DNA of 10,922 nt from assembly GCA_905221605.1 (NCBI GenBank), contig CAJNDS010001683.1, positions 1 through 10,922 on the forward strand, given 5' to 3'. The notes under the pieces are model-generated. The model searched no databases. It had not been told where the DNA came from and saw only the letters and a list, made by a program, of their open reading frames with translations. Positions within the stretch are counted from its first letter, which is position 1; the number at the start of each line of letters is the position of its first letter. Positions 1-8,257 of the stretch are shown in pieces. A program made the position numbers and the translations under genes. Source of the DNA: Symbiodinium natans. Its lineage: Eukaryota > Sar > Dinophyceae > Suessiales > Symbiodiniaceae.

Positions 1-22
1 ATATGACTCCCTTGCGATTTCC

Positions 23-42
23 CTTTTGGTTGGAGTGAGAAG
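23..42. repeat. Internal sub-repeat G, copy 1
   Basis: The CTTTTGGTTGGAG box, followed by GA-rich sequence. It recurs in the unit at 1592-1611 (CTTTTGGTTGGAGGAAGAAG) and 2117-2132 (CTTGGTTGGAGTGAGA). Copies at 1592 and 2117 are each preceded by a related segment (CCGGTGATTGATGTTCGTC at 1549, CCGTGATTGATTTTCGTC at 2039). The unit therefore contains diverged monomers in the order G, T, N. Confidence 0.7.
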
Positions 43-120
43 AGACAAAAGAAAATTGAAAGGAAAAGTGAGAAGGAGAAAGGACGCAGAGATAGGAATA
101 GAAAAACTCAGAAGAGACAC

Positions 121-690
121 AGTCTCAGACAAGATAATTTGCTGACTTGTGATTGCGTGGCTGCCTTGGCAAGAGTTGTTGCTGGAATGGCTTTTGGGAA
201 GAAAGTCGGAGGTGCACTTTTCGATCCAGGCGTGTTTCGCGAGCCGCAGCTTCTGGCCTCCTCTTGCTTGGGCGTGGCCAAGCGCCAGGGAGCAGAAATG
301 CTGCGTTTTTCAAGTTTCAAATTCGTTTCTGTAGTTTCAGACTAGTTGCAATAGTTTCAAAATCCAGTTGCAAAATCGTTGTTAAGGGGAAACTGCGTTT
401 TTCTACGCGCAATTGCAAAACATGCAGAAGTTCTGGTTTTCAACAAGCGCGGACAGAAATTGCAGCTCCTCCTTAACAGCGATATTTCAACTGGATTTTG
501 AAACTAGTTTGAAACTGACTTGAGACTAATTTGAAACTATGGAAACGATTTTGAAACTCGAAACACTACCATATTCCGGACTTTCTGCCCCTCCTGGCCC
601 CTCACATATGGCCCTCACGCACGGGAAGTTGACTTTGGTCAGGCGTGACTAGAGACCAGAGCTTCCGAAAGCTTGCCAATCTCCGGACAG
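121..690. repeat. Long imperfect inverted repeat, possible foldback element (unit 1)
   Basis: The arms pair from TTGGCAAG (166-173) and CTTGCCAA (672-679) inward to a centre near 430. The best-matched stretch is 18 bp, perfectly complementary: AGTTTCAAAATCCAGTTG at 353-370 against 488-505. Other matched pairs are GCCAGG with CCTGGC near 282 and 593, and TTAAGG with CCTTAA near 386 and 472. Sequence on both sides resembles parts of the sub-repeat at about 1644-1700, where AGAGACAC is followed directly by GGATAGAGG (junction 1671/1672) with nothing between. This suggests insertion into that sub-repeat before the 2.25-kb unit was amplified. A 4-bp ACAG (119-122 and 687-690) flanks the segment, too short to prove a target-site duplication. 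No transposase frame is present, so mobility is inference. This copy has 49 extra bp in the left arm (186-234). Confidence 0.85.
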
Positions 691-716
691 TAGGAATAGA
701 GAAATGTGTGGAAATG

Positions 717-761
717 ATTCTTTCCTAGTTCTTCATCTTCTTTCTCCTTTCCCTATGTATG
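717..761. repeat. Internal sub-repeat T, copy 1
   Basis: One of three pyrimidine-rich boxes per unit. Each runs from GATTCTTTC through a TTCTTC/TTCTCC tract to CCCTATATGA or CCCTATGTATGA. The others are at 1694-1738 and 2237-2279. They mark recurring junctions of the small ancestral monomers that make up the 2.25-kb unit. Confidence 0.75.
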
Positions 762-825
762 AGAAAAGAAGACAGACAAGGAGAGAGCCCCCTGCAATAA
801 GGAATTTCCCCAGAAGAGAAAGCGA

Positions 826-934
826 AAGGGATGCCCCCGCAACTTTCACGTTTTTGAGAAGAATGTAAGCACCAAAAGAGAAGAGAAAGGAAAAGAGAAT
901 AGCGAGGAAAGAGGCAAGGAAACACAGGAGGCAG
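826..934. repeat. Internal sub-repeat N, copy 1
   Basis: First of three diverged ~105-bp copies within unit 1. Shared order: GGGATG, a C run, TTTCAC or TTTCAT, GAATGTAAGCA, then purine-rich AGAGAAGAGAAAGG, AATAGCGAGGAAAGAGGCAA and ACACAGGAGGCAG. The counterparts are at 1430-1530 and 1807-1914. Each recurs in every satellite unit. Confidence 0.8.
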
Positions 935-959
935 CCCCTCCGCTTGCTTCTTGAATGAA

Positions 960-1418
960 AAAGACATCGGAGAAATGGAAACATGAAATTGAGAGGGAAG
1001 TTGCGCTTTTCCTTGCTGAAGAACAAAGCAATTCCAAAGAACATGGAAAGCACAAGGAATGTACTGGGAAAGGTAGGGAAAGGGATTCTTCCCTTTTTTT
1101 GCTTTCCTTCAATCTGCGATGTAACGGGAAAAGATGCAGCGGACAGGTCTGAAAATACAGGCAGGTGATCTTTTTTCCTTATTGTCATCATTGTCTCATT
1201 TTCTCAGTGGGAAACGTCTCATTTTCTCAGCGGGAAACGTAAAGTGCAAAAAGATAAAAGAAAGAAAGTAGGGAAGAGTGGGAAGGTTCCTTTTTGTGGT
1301 GAGAAGGTAGTCGGAAAGCAACAGGAGACTCCTCTTTCATTCTGTTTACCCCTACCTCTTATAGTCTTTTCGGAAGGAAGAAGAACATACGCGGATAGGA
1401 AGGCAGCCTTTCTTTGAT
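960..1418. other. Segment of the satellite unit without an obvious internal counterpart
   Basis: Runs from AAAAGACATCGGAG to the GGGGAAAGG before sub-repeat N copy 2. I see no second copy of it inside the unit apart from the short direct repeat at 1193-1238. Small open frames on both strands are shifted between units by a 5-bp difference (near 1091-1100) and a 1-bp difference, and none begins with a recognisable protein motif. I see no gene here. It recurs in units 2, 3 and 4 with few changes. Confidence 0.6.
1193..1238. repeat. 23-bp tandem direct repeat, two copies
   Basis: Two adjacent 23-bp copies, each beginning GTCTCATTTTCTCAG and ending GGGAAAC. They differ at one base (T or C after CTCAG). 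The pair is kept in all units: 3440-3485, 5688-5733 and 7943-7988. In those units the first copy has acquired TCTCTTTTTC in place of TCTCATTTTC. Confidence 0.9.
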
Positions 1419-1429
1419 GGGGAAAGGAA

Positions 1430-1530
1430 AGGGATGCGCTGCCCCCTCAATTTTCATGTTGATGGGAATGTAAGCACCGGGAGAGAAGAAAGGAAGAGAG
1501 AATAGCGAGGAAAGAGGCAAGGAAACACAT
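1430..1530. repeat. Internal sub-repeat N, copy 2
   Basis: Second copy in unit 1. It is aligned by GGGATGCGCTGCCCCCTCA, GGGAATGTAAGCACC (1464-1478) and AATAGCGAGGAAAGAGGCAA. It diverges from copy 1 at its right end, where it enters the GGTTCCGGTGATTGATG segment. Confidence 0.8.
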
Positions 1531-1693
1531 GAGATTAGGAGTCAGGTTCCGGTGATTGATGTTCGTCTCTTGTCTTCTTTTTGAGAAGGTCGCTTTTGGT
1601 TGGAGGAAGAAGTCCGCCTTCCATTTTGAAGAATCTGCAGAGATAGGAATTGAAGAAATCACAAGAGACACGGATAGAGGACATTATAGACAT

Positions 1694-1738
1694 GATTCTT
1701 TCTTATTCATTCATCTTCTTTCTTCTTTCCCTATATGA
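1694..1738. repeat. Internal sub-repeat T, copy 2
   Basis: GATTCTTTCTTATTCATTC followed by a TTCTTC tract and CCCTATATGAAC. Units 2 and 3 carry a diverged version (GATTCTGTTTTATTTATTC), showing that sub-repeats evolve within the larger unit. Confidence 0.75.
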
Positions 1739-1806
1739 ACACAGAACAAAGACAAGGAGAGAGAGCCTCCTGCAATTGGGAATTTCCCCAGAAGAGACAA
1801 AGTGAA

Positions 1807-1914
1807 AGGGATGTCCCCCGCACTTTTCACACTTTTGAGAAGAATGTAAGCAACAGAAGAGAAGAGAAAGGAACTCATAATAGTGAGCAGGGAGGCGAGG
1901 AAAGACTGGAGGCA
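1807..1914. repeat. Internal sub-repeat N, copy 3
   Basis: Third copy in unit 1: GGGATGTCCCCCGCAC, GAATGTAAGCAACAG (1842-1856), AATAGTGAGCAGGGAGGCGA. It is the most diverged at the right end. Confidence 0.8.
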
Positions 1915-2236
1915 GACCTTCTTTCCGGTTGAGCAGGACGAAACAAGAGAATGTAAGATGTAAGTCGGGAGGGAGGCTGGTAGCCGTTCCTTTCTTTTCC
2001 GAACCAAAGACAAAGAGGAAGGAAGGCAGGATAGGTTTCCGTGATTGATTTTCGTCACCTCTCTATGTTTTGAGAAGGTAAAGGGCGTTCTATCTCTCAC
2101 CCCTCTCCCTTGTCTTCTTGGTTGGAGTGAGAAAATATAAAAAAGCGAAAGGAAAAGTGAGAGGGAGAAAGAAGCCCTCCTTCCATTCTGAAAAATCTGC
2201 AGATTTAGAGACAGGAATAGGGGACAATATGGAAAT

Positions 2237-2279
2237 GATTCTTTCTTATTTCTTCACGTTGTCTCCTTTCCCTATATGA
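2237..2279. repeat. Internal sub-repeat T, copy 3
   Basis: GATTCTTTCTTATTTCTTCA then CCCTATATGA, leading straight into the next satellite unit. The following GGTTGGAG box comes without an intervening N box, so this monomer looks internally deleted. Confidence 0.75.
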
Positions 2280-4522
2280 CTCCCTTGCGATTTCCCTTTT
2301 GGTTGGAGTGAGAAGAGAAAAAAGAAAAGTGAAAGGACAAGTGAGAAGAAGAAAGGATGCAGAGAAAGGAATAGAACAACTCAGAAGAGACACAGTCTCA
2401 GACAAGATAATTTACTGACTTGTGATTGCGTGGCTGCCTTGGCAAGAGTTGTTGCTGGTTTCGCGAGCCGCGGCTTCTAGCCTCCTCTTGCTTGGGCGTG
2501 GCCAAGCGCCAGGGAGCAGAAATGCTGCGTTCTTCAAGTTTCAAATTCGTTTCTGTAGTTTCAGACTAGTTGCAAAACAGTTTCAAAATCCAGTTGCGAA
2601 TTCGTTGTTAGGAGGAACCTGCGTTTGTCTACGCGCAATTGCAAAAAATGCAGGAATCTCTAGAGGTTCTGGTTTTCAACAAGCGCGGACAGAAATTGCA
2701 GCTCATCCTTAACAGCGATATTTCAACTGGATTTTGAAACTAGTTTGAAACTGACTTGAGACTAATTTGAAACTATGGAAACGATTTTGAACCTCGAAAC
2801 ACTACCATATTCCGGACTTTCTGCCCCCCTCCTGGCCCCTCACATATGGCCCTCACGCACGGGAAGTTGACTTTGGTCAGGCGTGACTAGAGACCAGAGC
2901 CTCCGAAAGCTTGCCAATCTCCGGACAGTAGGAATAGAGGAATGTGTGGAAATGATTCTTTCCTAGTTCTTCATCTTCTTTCTCCTTTCCCTATGTATGA
3001 GAAAAGAAGACAGACAAGGAGAGAGAGCCCCCTGCAATTGGGAATTTCCCCAGAAGAGAGAAAGCGAAAGGGATGCCCCCACAACTTTCACGTTTTTCAT
3101 AAGAATGTAAGCACCAAGAGAGAAGAGAAAGGAAAAGATAATAGCGAGGAAAGAGGCAAGGAAACACAGGAGGCAGCCCCTCCGCTTGCTTCTTGAATGA
3201 AAAAGACATCGGAGAAATGGAAACATGAAATTGAGAGGGAAGTTGCGCTTTTCCTTGCTGAAGAACAAAGCAATTCCAAAGAACATGGAAAGCACAAGGA
3301 ATGTACTGGGAAAGGTAGGGAAAGGGATTCTTCCCTCTGACTTTTTTGCTTTCCTTCAATCTGCGATGTAAAGGGAAAAGATGCAGCGGACAGGTCTGAA
3401 AATACAGGCAGGTGATCTTTTTTCCTTTTTGTCATCATTGTCTCTTTTTCTCAGTGGGAACCGTCTCATTTTCTCAGCGGGAAACGTAAAGTGCAAAAAG
3501 ATAAAAGAAAGAAAGTAGGGAAGAGTGGGAAGGTTCCTTTTTGTGGTGAGAAGGTAGTCGGAAAGCAACAGGAGACTCCTCTTTCATTCTGTTTACCCCT
3601 ACCTCTTATAGTCTTTTCGGAAGGAAGAAGAACATACGCGGATAGGAAGGCAGCCTTTCTTTGATGGGGAAAGGAAAGGGATGCGCTGCCCCCTCAATTT
3701 TCATGTTGATGGGAATGTAAGCACCGGGAGAGAAGAAAGGAAGAGAGAATAGCGAGGAAAGAGGCAAGGAAACACAGGAGATTAGGAGTCAGGTTCCGGT
3801 GATTGACGTTCGTCTCTTGTCTTCTTTTTGAGAAGGTCGCTTTTGGTTGGAGGAAGAAGTCCGCCTTCCATTTTGAAGAATCTGCAGAGATAGGAATTGA
3901 AGAAATCACAAGAGACACGGATAGAGGACATTATAGACTTGATTCTGTTTTATTTATTCATCTTCTATCTTCATTCCCTATATGAACACAGAACAAAGAC
4001 AAGGAGAGAGAGCCTCCTGCAATTGGGAATTTCCCCAGAAGAGACAAAGTGAAAGGGATGTCCCCCGCACCTTTCACACTTTTGAGAAGAATGTAAGCAA
4101 CAGAAGAGAAGAGAAAGGAACTCATAATAGTGAGCAGGGAGGCGAGGAAAGACTGGAGGCAGACCTTCTTTCCGGTTGAGCAGGACGAAACAAGAGAATG
4201 TAAGATGTAAGTCGGGAGGGAGGCTGGTAGCCGTTCCTTTCTTTTCCGAACCAAAGATAAAGAGGAAGGAAGGCAGGATAGGTTTCCGTGATTGATTTTC
4301 GTCACCTCTCTATGTTTTGAGAAGGTAAAGGGCGTTCTATCTCTCACCCCTCTCCCTTGTCTTCTTGGTTGGAGTGAGAAGATATAAAAAAAAGCGAAAG
4401 GAAAAGTGAGAGGGAGAAAGAAGCCCTCCTTCCATTCTGAAAAATCTGCAGATTTAGAGACAGGAATAGGGGACAATATGGAAATGATTCTTTCTTATTT
4501 CTTCACGTTGTCTCCTTTCCCT
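2274..4522. repeat. Satellite unit 2
   Basis: Full 2249-bp copy. It shares the short palindrome arm and complete palindrome centre with units 3 and 4. It keeps the unit 1 version of the segment before ACATACGCGG (GGAAGGAAGAAGAACATAC at about 3620), where units 3 and 4 carry three extra bases. It therefore sits between unit 1 and units 3/4 in its set of variants. Confidence 0.93.
2394..2928. repeat. Long imperfect inverted repeat, possible foldback element (unit 2)
   Basis: 535-bp counterpart of the unit 1 palindrome, without the 49-bp left-arm block and with an intact centre. The tip is the perfect 8-bp palindrome CTCTAGAG (2658-2665), centred at 2661/2662 and extended by GGAAT on the left and GTTCT on the right. 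The arms contain repeated TTTCAAA / TTTGAAA motifs. Confidence 0.85.
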
Positions 4523-6775
4523 ATATGACTCCCCTGCGATTTCCCTTTTGGTTGGAGTGAGAAGAGACAAAAGAAAAGTGAAAGGACAAGTGAGAAGAAG
4601 AAAGGATGCAGAGAAAGGAATAGAACAACTCAGAAGAGACACAGTCTCAGACAAGATAATTTACTGACTTGTGATTGCGTGGCTGCCTTGGCAAGAGTTG
4701 TTGCTGGTTTCGCGAGCCGCGGCTTCTAGCCTCCTCTTGCTTGGGCGTGGCCAAGCGCCAGGGAGCAGAAATGCTGCGTTCTTCAAGTTTCAAATTCGCT
4801 TCTGTAGTTTCAGACTAGTTGCAAAACAGTTTCAAAATCCAGTTGCGAATTCGTTGTTAAGGGGAAACTGCGTTTTTCTACGCGCAATTGCAAAAAATGC
4901 AGGAATCTCTAGAGGTTCTGGTTTTCAACAAGCGCGGACAGAAATTGCAGCTCCTCCTTAACAGCGATATTTCAACTGGATTTTGAAACTAGTTTGAAAC
5001 TGACTTGAGACTAATTTGAAACTATGGAAACGATTTTGAAACTCGAAACACTACCATATTCCGGACTTTCTGCCCCCCTCCTGGCCCCTCACATATGGCC
5101 CCCACGCACGGGAAGTTGACTTTGGTCAGGCGTGACTAGAGACCAGAGCTTCCGAAAGCTTGCCAATCTCCGGACAGTAGGAATAGAGGAATGTGTGGAA
5201 ATGATTCTTTCCTAGTTCTTCATCTTCTTTCTCCTTTTCCTATGTATGAGAAAAGAAGACAGACAAGGAGAGAGAGCCCCCTGCAATTGGGAATTTCCCC
5301 AGAAGAGAGAAAGCGAAAGGGATGCCCCCACAACTTTCACGTTTTTCATAAGAATGTAAGCACCAAGAGAGAAGAGAAAGGAAAAGAGAATAGCGAGGAA
5401 AGAGGCAAGGAAACACAGGAGGCAGCCCCTCCGCTTGCTTCTTGAATGAAAAAGACATCGGAGAAATGGAAACATGAAATTGAGAGGGAAGTTGCGCTTT
5501 TCCTTGCTGAAGAACAAAGCAACTCCAAAGAACATGGAAAGCACAAGGAATGTACTGGGAAAGGTAGGGAAAGGGATTCTTCCCTCTGACTTTTTTGCTT
5601 TCCTTCAATCTGCGATGTAAAGGGAAAGATGCAGCGGACAGGTCTGAAAATACAGGCAGGTGATCTTTTTTCCTTATTGTCATCATTGTCTCTTTTTCTC
5701 AGTGGGAAACGTCTCATTTTCTCAGCGGGAAACGTAAAGTGCAAAAAGATAAAAGAAAGAAAGTAGGGAAGAGTGGGAAGGTTCCTTTTTGTGGTGAGAA
5801 GGTAGTCGGAAAGCAACAGGAGACTCCTCTTTCATTCTGTTTACCCCTACCTCTTATAGTCTTTTCGGAAGGAAGAGGGAAGAACATACGCGGATAGGAA
5901 GGCAGCCTTTCTTTGATGGGGAAAGGAAAGGGATGCGCTGCCCCCTCAATTTTCATGTTGATGGGAATGTAAGCACCGGGAGAGAAGAAAGGAAGAGAGA
6001 ATAGCGAGGAAAGAGGCAAGGAAACACAGGAGATTAGGAGTCAGGTTCCGGTGATTGATGTTCGTCTCTTGTCTTCTTTTTGAGAAGGTCGCTTTTGGTT
6101 GGAGGAAGAAGTCCGCCTTCCATTTTGAAGAATCTGCAGAGATAGGAAATGAAGAAATCACAAGAGACACGGATAGAGGACATTATAGACTTGATTCTGT
6201 TTTATTTATTCATCTTCTATCTTCATTCCCTATATGAACACAGAACAAAGACAAGGAGAGAGAGCCTCCTGCAATTGGGAATTTCCCCAGAAGAGACAAA
6301 GTGAAAGGGATGTCCCCCGCACCTTTCACACTTTTGAGAAGAATGTAAGCAACAGAAGAGAAGAGAAAGGAACTCATAATAGTGAGCAGGGAGGCGAGGA
6401 AAGACTGGAGGCAGACCTTCTTTCCGGTTGAGCAGGACGAAACAAGAGAATGTAAAGATGTAAGTCGGGAGGGAGGCTGGTAGCCGTTCCTTTCTTTTCC
6501 GAACCAAAGACAAAGAGGAAGGAAGGCAGGATAGGTTTCCGTGATTGATTTTCGTCACCTCTCTATGTTTTGAGAAGGTAAAGGGCGTTCTATCTCTCAC
6601 CCCTCTCCCTTGTCTTCTTGGTTGGAGTGAGAAAATATAAAGAAAAGCGAAAGGAAAAGTGAGAGGGAGAAAGAAGCCCTCCTTCCATTCTGAAAAATCT
6701 GCAGATTTAGAGACAGGAATAGGGGACAATATGGAAATGATTCTTTCTTATTTCTTCACGTTGTCTCCTTTCCCT
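4523..6775. repeat. Satellite unit 3
   Basis: Full 2253-bp copy. It shares with unit 4 the GAGGGAAGAACATACG variant (about 5875-5890). A single A is missing at about 5625 (GGGAAAGATG against GGGAAAAGATG in units 2 and 4). That one base merges or splits the minus-strand frames compared with neighbouring units, which argues against coding. Confidence 0.93.
4643..5177. repeat. Long imperfect inverted repeat, possible foldback element (unit 3)
   Basis: 535-bp copy centred at 4910/4911 in CTCTAGAG. Aligning the left arm with the reverse complement of the right arm by eye keeps clear similarity for about 150 bp on each side of the centre, through GTTTCAAAATCCAGTTG and on to AAGTTTCAAATTCG. Similarity then continues patchily to TTGGCAAG. 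Transcription through it could give a long hairpin RNA, but no promoter or terminator is visible. Confidence 0.85.
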
Positions 6776-8160
6776 ATATGACTCCCTTGCGATTTCCCTT
6801 TTGGTTGGAGTGAGAAGAGACAAAAGAAAAGTGAAAGGACAAGTGAGAAGAAGAAAGGATGCAGAGAAAGGAATAGAACAACTCAGAAGAGACACAGTCT
6901 CAGACAAGATAATTTACTGACTTGTGATTGCGTGGCTGCCTTGGCAAGAGTTGTTGCTGGTTTCGCGAGCCGCGGCTTCTAGCCTCCTCTTGCTTGGGCG
7001 TGGCCAAGCGCCAGGGAGCAGAAATGCTGCGTTCTTCAAGTTTCAAATTCGTTTCTGTAGTTTCAGACTAGTTGCAAAACAGTTTCAAAATCCAGTTGCG
7101 AATTCGTTGTTAAGGGGAAACTGCGTTTGTCTACGCGCAATTGCAAAAAATGCAGGAATCTCTAGAGGTTCTGGTTTTCAACAAGCGCGGACAGAAATTG
7201 CAGCTCCTCCTTAACAGCGATATTTCAACTGGATTTTGAAACTAGTCTGAAACTGACTTGAGACTAATTTGAAACTATGGAAACGATTTTGAAACTCGAA
7301 ACACTACCATATTCCGGACTTTCTGCCCCCCTCCTGGCCCCTCACATATGGCCCTCACGCACGGGAAGTTGACTTTGGTCAGGCGTGACTAGAGACCAGA
7401 GCTTCTGAAAGCTTGCCAATCTCCGGACAGTAGGAATAGAGGAATGTGTGGAAATGATTCTTTCCTAGTTCTTCATCTTCTTTCTCCTTTCCCTATGTAT
7501 GAGAAAAGAAGACAGACAAGGAGAGAGAGCCCCCTGCCATTGGGATTTATCCCCAGAAGAGAGAAAGCGAAAGGGATGCCCCCACAACTTTCACGTTTTT
7601 CATAAGAATGTAAGCACCAAGAGAGAAGAGAAAGGAAAAGAGAATAGCGAGGAAAGAGGCAAGGAAACACAGGAGGCAGCCCCTCCGCTTGCTTCTTGAA
7701 TGAAAAAGACATCGGAGAAATGGAAACATGAAATTGAGAGGGAAGTTGCGCTTTTCCTTGCTGAAGAACAAAGCAATTCCAAAGAACATGGAAAGCACAA
7801 GGAATGTACTGGGAAAGGTAGGGAAAGGGATTCTTCCCTCTGACTTTTTTGCTTTCCTTCAATATGCGATGTAAAGGGAAAAGATGCAGCGGACAGGTCT
7901 GAAAATACAGGCAGGTGATCTTTTTTCCTTATTGTCATCATTGTCTCTTTTTCTCAGTGGGAAAAGTCTCATTTTCTCAGCGGGAAACGTAAAGTGCAAA
8001 AAGATAAAAGAAAGAAAGTAGGGAAGAGTGGGAAGGTTCCTTTTTGTGGTGAGAAGGTAGTCGGAAAGCAACAGGAGACTCCTCTTTCATTCTGTTTACC
8101 CCTACCTCTTATAGTCTTTTCGGAAGGAAGAGGGAAGAACATACGCGGATAGGAAGGCAG
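6776..8160. repeat. Satellite unit 4, truncated
   Basis: Matches the first 1385 bp of a unit and stops abruptly after AGGAAGGCAG. Unit 3 continues at the equivalent point with CCTTTCTTTGATGG, but here the sequence changes to GGCCCCCAAAATTGG. It shares the GAGGGAAGAACATACG variant with unit 3, so these two copies look closest. This is the right edge of the satellite array in this window. Confidence 0.92.
6896..7430. repeat. Long imperfect inverted repeat, possible foldback element (unit 4)
   Basis: 535-bp copy centred at 7163/7164 in CTCTAGAG. It differs from the unit 3 copy by scattered substitutions such as TAGTCTGAAAC against TAGTTTGAAAC near 7246. It has the same flanks as the other copies (AGAGACAC on the left, TAGGAATAGAGG on the right), so it was copied as part of the unit and did not insert independently. 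Confidence 0.85.
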
Positions 8161-8257
8161 GGCCCCCAAAATTGGTCAATTTTTGCGATTTTTTACTATG
8201 TTGTAGGATTCTTTGAGCAAATTTTCAGTTTTTACTGATTCTAAGCTAAAAAAGTAC
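8161..8257. other. Unique linker between satellite array and AT array
   Basis: Not repeated elsewhere in the window. It begins GGCCCCC, then an imperfect 7-bp inverted repeat (AAAATTG at 8168-8174, CAATTTT at 8177-8183), then T-rich sequence ending CTAAAAAAGTACATTT before the 9-bp repeats start. I see no gene or RNA in it. It could be the remnant of an element end or the flank of an insertion or recombination junction. Confidence 0.6.

Larger units (their letters stand above)
1..2273. repeat. Satellite unit 1 (divergent copy)
   Basis: This is the most divergent of the four copies. It carries 49 bp (186-234) absent from the others. It lacks 10 bp at the centre of the palindrome (about 425-431). 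It also lacks a 5-bp stretch near 1091-1100, where the other copies read CTCTGAC before the T run. Its purine-rich tract at 780-830 has two 2-bp losses and a TAA where the others read TTG. Around 1692-1735 it reads CATGATTCTTTC where units 2 and 3 read CTTGATTCTGTT. These private differences suggest it has been exchanged or homogenised less with the other copies. Confidence 0.93.
1..8160. repeat. Tandem satellite array of a ~2.25-kb unit (3.6 copies)
   Basis: The same landmark (ATATGACTCCC) recurs at 1, 2274, 4523 and 6776, giving unit lengths of 2273, 2249 and 2253 bp and a fourth copy cut off at 8160. All copies are head-to-tail and nearly identical by eye, differing by scattered substitutions and short indels. 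The plus strand is strongly purine-rich (runs of GAAGAGAAAGG type). No frame shows conserved coding: indels of 1, 2 and 5 bp between copies shift every long frame, and the predicted peptides are low-complexity Ser/Phe/Leu or Arg/Glu/Lys strings. Nothing marks a true start or end of the unit, so the phase used here is arbitrary. The array probably continues left of the window. An rDNA spacer or another locus-specific satellite is possible, but I see no rRNA sequence. Confidence 0.95.

Noticed and set aside
255-300. tRNA-derived or SINE-like promoter boxes in the GGCGTGGCCAAGCGCCAGG region
   Set aside because: I could not find a paired A box and B box at proper spacing or a cloverleaf. The sequence is explained as part of the palindrome arm.
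733-1191. 152-residue minus-strand open frame with hydrophobic stretches, and its relatives in other units (for example 2963-3295, 5240-5686, 7473-7862)
   Set aside because: The frame changes length and phase in each unit because of 1-, 2- and 5-bp indels. The hydrophobic stretches come from polypyrimidine tracts, and no domain or start context is recognisable.
2422-2712. 96-residue plus-strand frame repeated at 4671 and 6924
   Set aside because: It lies wholly within the palindromic element. A 10-bp centre difference and a 49-bp block alter it in unit 1, and it has no recognisable motif.
2942-3196. 84-residue plus-strand frame, repeated at 5191-5445 and shortened at 7499-7699
   Set aside because: It is conserved only as far as the DNA is conserved, is disrupted in unit 1 by 2-bp losses and a TAA, and encodes a low-complexity Arg/Glu/Lys string.
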